Assembly (NCBI GenBank): GCA_003210095.1
Contig: QCNP01000002.1
Span: 46,018 to 110,017 of the forward strand
Source of the DNA: Pelagibacteraceae bacterium AG-426-E17
GTDB lineage: Bacteria; Pseudomonadota; Alphaproteobacteria; Pelagibacterales; Pelagibacteraceae
Direction of reading: 5' to 3'
Length of the DNA: 64,000 nt
In this document: positions 58,452 to 64,000 of the stretch, piece by piece
How the letters are laid out: the number at the start of each line of letters is the position of its first letter
Numbering within the stretch: position 1 is the first letter of the stretch
The notes under the pieces: model-generated
The model's input: only the letters and a program-made list of their open reading frames with translations
Database searches by the model: none
Told to the model about the DNA's origin: nothing
Position numbers and translations under genes: made by a program

Positions 58452-60311
58452 TTAAGAAGCTTTTTTCTTCTCTTTATCGTCGACTATGTGATAGACAGGT
58501 TTTTTTTCCATAGTGAACTTGCCAGTTTCTGGATCACGTCTTGAAACAGTTAAACAATGCCAATTTTCATCATCAAGTTTCATATGATCACCTCTATAAT
58601 AGTACCCTGGCCAACGAGTTTCCTCTCTATATAAAGTATGTTCTGTAACACACTGAGATGTCAAAGTTCTGTGTTTTAACTCCCATGCTCTCATTAGTTG
58701 ATGGTAATCCTCAGCTCCTACATTTTCCAAGTCTTCCTGAAGCCAATCTAGTAATTCCAAAGCTTTTTTAAGAAGATTATCGTTTGTCATATAGTTATTA
58801 GTGATACCACCGCAATATTCATCCATGATTTTTTGAAGTCTTTGTAAGCCTTGTATTGGTGAGATATAACTTGGTGAAACAGTGCCTCCAGTTATCTCAT
58901 TTCTACCAACCGTATAATTCTCTAGGGGTTTATAAATTACTTCTTTTAGATCATTATATTGTTTTTCACTTACTTTAATATTGTTTGCCTTTTTATCTTC
59001 AATGTATTTAACAGCAGCTTTTGCAGCAAGTCTTCCCTCAGTGAAAGAACCCGAAGAAAACTTATGTGCACTTCCACCTACAGTGTCGCCTGCACCAAAT
59101 AAACCCTCAACGGACATCATTCTGTTATATCCCCAAAAATAATCGTCTGGTGCAATGTCTTCTGGACCGCTTACCCATGCTCCTGAACATGTTGCATGTG
59201 AACCCATAACATAAGGCTCTGAAGTTGTTAATTCTGGATTTGTGTATTTGGGATCAATGTTTTGAGATGCCCAAACTACGGCTTGTCCTACTGTCATACC
59301 TAAAAAATTTTCCCACCCCACTGTTTCTAAATGCGGATCCTGAAAAGCTTCTTTTGTAACCATGTGAATTGGACCACCACCTGCTGCTACTTCTTGGATA
59401 AAAGCATGGTTTCTTAAACATGTCGGAGTTGGATGATGATCAATGTACTCACCAACAAGTTTTTTTGTAGCATCATACCATTTCTTTTCATAATTCTCGC
59501 CATTTGCATTTTGAGTATAAGTTTTTAAATGTAAAAAATATGCGCCAACTGGACCATAACCGTCTTTAAATCTACATAACACAATTCTATTTTCCATTTG
59601 TGTCATTTTCGCGCCTGCAGCAATTGGTAATGCGTATGCAGAGCCATTACTCCAAGGTGCGTACCATGTTCTTCCCATTCCCTCACCAACTGCTCTTGGT
59701 TTAAAAATGTGAGAAGCTCCGCCAGCAGCAATAATGACTGCTTTAGCTTTAAATACGTGGTAATCACCTGTTCTCATATTAAAACCTACTGCACCTGCAA
59801 TTCTATTTTCATTTTCTTCATCTTTTAAAAGATGAGTAATCATTATTCTATTATAAATTTTATCAGCTGACTTTTTTGCTGCTTCAGCAACGATTGGTTT
59901 ATAGCTCTCACCATGTATCATAATTTGCCATTTACCTTCTCTTTGATATCTGCCAGTTTCTTTATTTTTCATCATTGGCAAACCCCATTCATCAAACATA
60001 TGGACAGTTGAGTCAACGTGTCTTGCCATATCGTATCCGAGGTCTTCTCTTACTAATCCCATTAAATCATTCCTTGCGTATCTCACATGATCTTCTGGTT
60101 GATTTTCTCCCCACTGCATTCCCATGTAACAATTAATAGCGTAAAGACCTTGCGCTACAGCACCACTTCTATCAATGTTAGCTTTTTCTACACAGATTAT
60201 TTTTAGATCTCTTCCCCAATGTCTAGCTTCAAAAGTGGCTCCGGTACCAGCCATTCCACCACCAACAACTAAAACATCGCAATCTTCAAATATAGTTTTG
60301 TGTTTTGGCAT
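58452..60311 (-). CDS. aprA: Adenylylsulfate (APS) reductase, alpha subunit
   Basis: FAD-containing catalytic subunit, 619 aa. CDVLVVGGGMAGTGATFEAR (residues 9-28) binds FAD, VEKANIDRSGAVAQGLYAIN follows, and KAVIIAAGGASHIFKPRAVG and HATCSGAWVSG belong to the AprA fold near the active site. The enzyme interconverts APS with sulfite plus AMP. In this aerobic, desulfonating context it should run toward APS, oxidising sulfite. It overlaps aprB by one base. AprAB is known in SAR11. Confidence 0.95.
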   Translation of the reverse strand: MPKHKTIFEDCDVLVVGGGMAGTGATFEARHWGRDLKIICVEKANIDRSGAVAQGLYAINCYMGMQWGENQPEDHVRYARNDLMGLVREDLGYDMARHVDSTVHMFDEWGLPMMKNKETGRYQREGKWQIMIHGESYKPIVAEAAKKSADKIYNRIMITHLLKDEENENRIAGAVGFNMRTGDYHVFKAKAVIIAAGGASHIFKPRAVGEGMGRTWYAPWSNGSAYALPIAAGAKMTQMENRIVLCRFKDGYGPVGAYFLHLKTYTQNANGENYEKKWYDATKKLVGEYIDHHPTPTCLRNHAFIQEVAAGGGPIHMVTKEAFQDPHLETVGWENFLGMTVGQAVVWASQNIDPKYTNPELTTSEPYVMGSHATCSGAWVSGPEDIAPDDYFWGYNRMMSVEGLFGAGDTVGGSAHKFSSGSFTEGRLAAKAAVKYIEDKKANNIKVSEKQYNDLKEVIYKPLENYTVGRNEITGGTVSPSYISPIQGLQRLQKIMDEYCGGITNNYMTNDNLLKKALELLDWLQEDLENVGAEDYHQLMRAWELKHRTLTSQCVTEHTLYREETRWPGYYYRGDHMKLDDENWHCLTVSRRDPETGKFTMEKKPVYHIVDDKEKKKAS

Positions 60312-60781
60312 TAATAATAAACTCCTTTTTTAAAAGAGCTTTTATCAAGTGTTGGTAAATCTTTATCTGTATTTAAACCGTGAGGTTCATTGTATAAAAT
60401 TTGAGAGTTTATTTCTCCTTGATTAGGTTTGTCACCTTCTGCAAGTTTAGGGATATATTTTCCCCAAGGTTTAGTAGTTATTGGGGAAACAAAATCTTTT
60501 TCTGTTCCATTTCTAAATTTTATTTTCCAAGATATCGTTCCTTTTTCTTCCTCTCTTCTTACTCTAACGCTGTGCCCCATAGGGGCAAAGTCGGCATAAC
60601 CCCTGACATCTATTGCGTGATTAGGGCATGCTTTTACACAAGAATAACATTCCCAACAAAAATTCGGTTCTATATTTTTTGCTCTTCTAATATTTTTATC
60701 AATATGCATTATGTCTGAAGGACATATATCTACGCAGTGTCCGCATCCATCGCATCTTGTCATATATACAAATGTTGACAT
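60311..60781 (-). CDS. aprB: Adenylylsulfate (APS) reductase, beta subunit
   Basis: Iron-sulfur subunit, 156 aa, with two 4Fe-4S motifs: CDGCGHCVDICPSD and CWECYSCVKACPNHAIDVRG. The C-terminal arm that wraps around AprA starts at about residue 75 (YADFAPMGHSVRVRREEEKG). It passes electrons between AprA and the membrane anchor. A strong ribosome site (AGGAGA at plus-strand 60790-60795) precedes the ATG, one of few in the window. Confidence 0.95.
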   Translation of the reverse strand: MSTFVYMTRCDGCGHCVDICPSDIMHIDKNIRRAKNIEPNFCWECYSCVKACPNHAIDVRGYADFAPMGHSVRVRREEEKGTISWKIKFRNGTEKDFVSPITTKPWGKYIPKLAEGDKPNQGEINSQILYNEPHGLNTDKDLPTLDKSSFKKGVYY

Positions 60782-60812
60782 TTATTTTATCTCCTTTTTA
60801 AATATTATCATA

Positions 60813-61601
60813 TTAATAGTGTTTTGGCTCTTCTCTTTTTATACCAAGACCAAATTGTTCTGGAGCATCTGCTGGAGGTGGTAAATTATCTCTGGAACCA
60901 TCGGCTTCAGCTAAATTTTTCTGTATCGCAGCACCAGGTTTGTAAAACATATGTGCAAATTTAGACCAATATACTCCACCGAATAAAACTATATTTGATA
61001 CTGCAAAGAGAACTAGAAATAAATTATCCCATCCAGAAATATTATTAAACTGCAAGTAGGACCATATTAATCCAAATGTGGAAGATGCTAATAAAGCTAA
61101 CACAAAAAGATCTGCAGTAATGATTCTAAATACTGAGTTAGCTTCTGCAGCAACATCTACCCTTAAAAATAACCAGAACCAATATCCACCTAAGCAAGTC
61201 ATTATTGCTCCTACATGCCAAAGAATCGGCCAGATTGCAGGTGTATCAGATGTTGTATAAAAGAAAATCATTGCACCTGAACCAACCCAGAATAAAATTG
61301 TACCATACATTCCAAGAACGTGAGCTATTCTTCTTTTACCTAAGCCTAATTCTGAAGTAGTTCCAATGTCATGGATTATTGTTTTTGCTATTACTGCAAT
61401 CCTTTCACCGTTACCTAATTCTCTTTTAGCATTTTTCTTAGCTTTCTTAGCGTTATTAAAAAAATATTTTACATTTTTTTTGTGTATCATATCCAATACA
61501 GTTCCTAAAATTACAAGTGCAACCATAATAACTACAAAAGATTGTATTCCTATTAACGGAACAGTTTCAGATAAAATAGAAAATGGATTAGTTGAAAACA
61601 T
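60813..61601 (-). CDS. aprM: APS reductase membrane anchor AprM
   Basis: The 262-residue protein has about five membrane segments (approx. residues 18-36, 88-112, 120-145, 158-180, 190-215) and a cytoplasmic C-terminal tail rich in Pro and charged residues. Conserved His residues (IAHVLG, ILWHVGA) may bind haem. AprM lies beside aprBA in sulfur oxidisers and links it to the quinone pool. It is the first gene of the operon. Confidence 0.88.
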   Translation of the reverse strand: MFSTNPFSILSETVPLIGIQSFVVIMVALVILGTVLDMIHKKNVKYFFNNAKKAKKNAKRELGNGERIAVIAKTIIHDIGTTSELGLGKRRIAHVLGMYGTILFWVGSGAMIFFYTTSDTPAIWPILWHVGAIMTCLGGYWFWLFLRVDVAAEANSVFRIITADLFVLALLASSTFGLIWSYLQFNNISGWDNLFLVLFAVSNIVLFGGVYWSKFAHMFYKPGAAIQKNLAEADGSRDNLPPPADAPEQFGLGIKREEPKHY

Positions 61602-61622
61602 AAAATTTATAAAATCTTTATA

Positions 61623-61651
61623 TTAGTAGTACACTTAAAAAAATAGTTCAA
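61623..61651 (-). promoter_or_regulatory. Possible promoter of the aprM-aprB-aprA operon
   Basis: Minus-strand TTGAAC (61646-61651) and TACTAA (61623-61628) are 17 bases apart, about 25 bases before the aprM ATG. Both boxes match only moderately. Confidence 0.33.
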
Positions 61652-61695
61652 CTGCGATATAGAGCCATTATGAGGGTTTTGGATAATCAAAGGTG

Positions 61696-62094
61696 TTATT
61701 TTTTTCTTATATAATGCTGTTTAGAAGGTATAACGCTTCGAACACCGCCTTGAGGATTTTCTACATCGCCTTCTCTTCTTGGAATCACATGTATATGACA
61801 GTGAAAAATAGATTGACCTGCAACTTTTCCTGAGTTTGTGCCAACATTAAAACCTTTTACAGTACTATCTTCTAATGTGATTTTTTGCTGTAATTTTTTA
61901 ATTAAATCATCACAGGCTAAAATTTCTTTATCATTTAATTCAAAATAATTTTTTACACACCTTTTAGGTACTATCAATGAATGAAATTTAGTTACTGGAT
62001 AACTATCTTTTGATGCATAAGCAAGACTATTATCAAATATCAATTCATTTTTTTGTATTGAACAAAATATACAAGGATTGTTTGGATCTTTCAT
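61696..62094 (-). CDS. HIT family hydrolase
   Basis: Histidine-triad nucleotide phosphoramidase-like protein, 132 aa. The triad reads FHCHIHVIPR near residue 105, preceded by FNVGTNSGKVAGQSI. The N-terminal CIFCSIQ gives a CxxC with a possible zinc site. Substrates are typically nucleoside phosphoramidates or dinucleotides; the specific role here is not known. It lies 4 bases after pabC. Confidence 0.9.
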   Translation of the reverse strand: MKDPNNPCIFCSIQKNELIFDNSLAYASKDSYPVTKFHSLIVPKRCVKNYFELNDKEILACDDLIKKLQQKITLEDSTVKGFNVGTNSGKVAGQSIFHCHIHVIPRREGDVENPQGGVRSVIPSKQHYIRKK

Positions 62095-62098
62095 TTTA

Positions 62099-62845
62099 TT
62101 AATTTAAAAATTTTAGAAATTTGTTAATTTTCTTATAACCAGCTTCACTTTTATTTTTCCATTTATACTGTTTAATAAATTTAACAGGAGTAACACCTTT
62201 GCCTGATCCGATCAGCAAGATTTCGTCAAATTTATGTATATCTTTTAAATTTATATCTTTAAAATTTATTTTTACTTTTTTACTTAAATAATTAATTGTA
62301 TTTCCAATATAGCAATTATTTTTTGGAGAATAATATTTATTATTTCTAATAAATAATAAATTAGAGGTACAAGTCTCAAGCATTTTCTTTTTATAAACTA
62401 ATAATATATCCACCTTCGTAGCATCATAGGAACTTAATTTTTTAAGAATGTGTTTATACTGCAGATTTTTATATTTAGGCTCAGTTCTTTTATAATTTAA
62501 AACCTTTAATTCAAAATTATTTGAAGGTTTGAGTCTTTTACGAATAGAAATAGATATTAATTTTTTTGACAAAGCAATTCTAAACAAATGGTCGTATTTA
62601 AAATTTTTTTTTATATTTGCTTTTATTAGAGCTTTAATTTTCTCTTCAATATTTTTAGAATATATCTTATATTTTTTTAAAGACTTAATTAAGTTTATAA
62701 AATGATTATTAAATAAAACTAATTTACCTGGTTTGCCGACAAGTCTTATTGTCGTAAACACACCATGTGATCCCCATAAATCCTTAAATTTTGAAATTTT
62801 AAGATTATTTATATGATAAGATTCTTTTAATAAAAAATTTGCCAT
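62099..62845 (-). CDS. pabC: Aminotransferase class IV, probably aminodeoxychorismate lyase PabC
   Basis: PLP enzyme of fold type IV, 248 aa, expected to make p-aminobenzoate from aminodeoxychorismate for folate. HGVFTTIRLVGKPGKLVLF matches the family's N-terminal region, KHILKKLSS contains the candidate PLP Lys, LETCTSNLLFI the conserved Glu, and LIGSGKGVTPVKFI the phosphate-binding region. The call as PabC rather than a branched-chain enzyme rests on pabA and pabB upstream. It overlaps pabA by 41 bases. Confidence 0.83.
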   Translation of the reverse strand: MANFLLKESYHINNLKISKFKDLWGSHGVFTTIRLVGKPGKLVLFNNHFINLIKSLKKYKIYSKNIEEKIKALIKANIKKNFKYDHLFRIALSKKLISISIRKRLKPSNNFELKVLNYKRTEPKYKNLQYKHILKKLSSYDATKVDILLVYKKKMLETCTSNLLFIRNNKYYSPKNNCYIGNTINYLSKKVKINFKDINLKDIHKFDEILLIGSGKGVTPVKFIKQYKWKNKSEAGYKKINKFLKFLN

Positions 62846-63365
62846 TTTCGGTTAAGAATGAGTCTGGATGAAATTGAAATCCATAAACCTTATTTAAATT
62901 ATCTTCAAAAGCCATTGGAGTATTTGATTTTGTGCAACGCATAGTTATATCAATATTATTAGATTTAAAAGGCTCATGTAATTTTAATGAATGATATCTT
63001 CCAATCTTAAAAATTTTATTTTTTTGAAATATTTTACTTTTATTATTTACTTTAACTTTTGATTGATAGCCGTGATAAATATTGTTCTGTTGTTTGATTA
63101 TTCCTCCTTCATTAAACAAAATTAATTGAAATCCTAAACATATACCTATTATTTTTTTTTTACCTTTAAATAATTTATATATTTTCGAAGTCTCTGGATA
63201 GTCTTTGGGAGAGCCAGGACCAGGAGAGAAAACTATTATATCTGATTTTTTTAGTAATTTTAAATTCAAATTAAAATAATCTGAGCAGTATACTTTTTCA
63301 AACTCTGCAAATTGATGAACAACGTTCCACGTAAATGAGTCTTGGTGATCAATAATATAAATCAT
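62805..63365 (-). CDS. pabA: Aminodeoxychorismate synthase glutamine amidotransferase PabA (or anthranilate TrpG)
   Basis: Class I glutaminase, 186 aa, supplying ammonia to PabB. IIDHQDSFTWNVVHQ is the N terminus, SPGPGSP follows, and the nucleophile is Cys76 in GICLGFQ. The His motif reads FQFHPDSFLTENG, with Asp where most family members have Glu (HPE). The usual GHQ after the nucleophile is also GFQ. TrpG is the other possibility, but pabB and pabC lie either side. Confidence 0.87.
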   Translation of the reverse strand: MIYIIDHQDSFTWNVVHQFAEFEKVYCSDYFNLNLKLLKKSDIIVFSPGPGSPKDYPETSKIYKLFKGKKKIIGICLGFQLILFNEGGIIKQQNNIYHGYQSKVKVNNKSKIFQKNKIFKIGRYHSLKLHEPFKSNNIDITMRCTKSNTPMAFEDNLNKVYGFQFHPDSFLTENGKFFIKRILSYK

Positions 63366-64000
63366 TTAAATAATTCCAACAAAGATTTTGCTTTTATAAA
63401 ATTTTCATTAAATTCTTTTTTAGGAGAACTTTCTAACACAACTCCAGATGCCGCTGATATTTCAGATTTGTTTTGAAAATTTAAAATTGATCTAATTATT
63501 ATATTAAAACGCAAATCCTCATTAAACTTAATAAATCCAAAACTCCCGGTAAATATATTTCTATCTTCTTTTTCTTGGCTATTAAGTAATTCTAATGTTC
63601 TAATTTTAGGGCAACCTATTACAGATCCACCTGGCATCATTGATTTAATAATATTTATTAATTTAATTTTTTTTCTTAAATTACCTTCTATCGTGGTTAC
63701 ATAGTGAAAAAGATGTTTATATTCCTCAACATATTTTTTTCTTGTTATCCTTACAGTTCCTGGTTTGCAAATTCTTGATAAATCGTTTCTTTCCATATCA
63801 ACTATCATATTATGTTCTTTTGTTTCTTTATTATTATTCTTAAAAAAACTAAGTGCTTTTGATTTATTGAGCTTTGAGTTTTTTTTTAAAGTTCCGGCTA
63901 TTGGTTTTGTTTTTAATTTTAAGCCTCTTTTTTCGATTAATGTTTCTGGGGAACAGCTAACAATTGAATAATTTTTATCTCTTATCATAAAAGACTCTGG
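63362..64000 (-). CDS. pabB: Aminodeoxychorismate synthase component I PabB, partial (5' end outside window)
   Basis: The last 212 residues of a chorismate-binding enzyme. YSIVSCSPETLIEKRGLKLK, TKPIAGTL, HNMIVDMERNDLSRICKPG and MMPGGSVIGCPKIRTLELL are the conserved chorismate-site segments, and GSFGFI follows. The frame runs off the right edge, since the bases beyond the ATG at 63988 read PESF in frame. The E-x-x-M/D-x-x-R-N-D core is intact. It could be TrpE, but its joining to pabA and pabC favours PabB. Confidence 0.87.
   Translation of the reverse strand, partial: PESFMIRDKNYSIVSCSPETLIEKRGLKLKTKPIAGTLKKNSKLNKSKALSFFKNNNKETKEHNMIVDMERNDLSRICKPGTVRITRKKYVEEYKHLFHYVTTIEGNLRKKIKLINIIKSMMPGGSVIGCPKIRTLELLNSQEKEDRNIFTGSFGFIKFNEDLRFNIIIRSILNFQNKSEISAASGVVLESSPKKEFNENFIKAKSLLELFK

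Overview
The window is very AT-rich, almost without intergenic space, and full of 1-, 4- and 8-base gene overlaps. Its gene order is alphaproteobacterial, and it carries an aprM-aprB-aprA locus. Together these point to a streamlined marine SAR11 bacterium (Candidatus Pelagibacter or a close relative). The identification rests on protein motifs and gene order read by eye; no database search was made.

Layout. Positions 1-39489 are a single run of minus-strand housekeeping genes. In transcription order (right to left) it reads: tRNA-Leu, tig, clpP, clpX, lon, tRNA-Val, tRNA-Asp, the complete 14-gene complex I operon nuoA-nuoN, birA, coaX, rnj, a DUF1467 gene, proS, lolC, lolD, dnaE, then rpsB, tsf, frr, uppS, cdsA, dxr, bamA, skp, lpxD, fabZ and lpxA (cut by the left edge). 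Two genes expected in the last block are missing: pyrH between tsf and frr, and rseP between dxr and bamA. The rpsB leader folds on paper into a pseudoknot that reaches the ribosome-binding region.

Positions 39568-43462 hold small mixed-strand genes: DUF1289, tiny membrane and lipoprotein genes, a periplasmic histidine phosphatase, a family 5 uracil-DNA glycosylase, a YbgC thioesterase, a DUF3047 protein, and an SDR at the end of a transporter operon.

Positions 43459-61601 are the metabolic part. A TRAP transporter (dctP, a terminator-like hairpin, dctQ, dctM) and an NCS1 permease lie divergent from a GMC oxidoreductase, which begins a plus-strand series of overlapping genes (TerC, SDR, M23 peptidase, methyltransferase, FAH-like enzyme). 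Then come xsc (sulfoacetaldehyde to acetyl phosphate plus sulfite), divergent suyAB (sulfolactate to pyruvate plus sulfite), a TSUP/TauE-type exporter, two undescribed small genes, and aprA, aprB, aprM (sulfite to APS). Read together this is an organosulfonate desulfonation and sulfite disposal locus. The TRAP-plus-GMC pair fits isethionate uptake and oxidation, which is inference.

Positions 61696-64000 carry a HIT protein and the p-aminobenzoate genes pabC, pabA and pabB (cut by the right edge).

There is no CRISPR array, insertion sequence, rRNA or prophage. No stretch over 300 bases lacks a gene.
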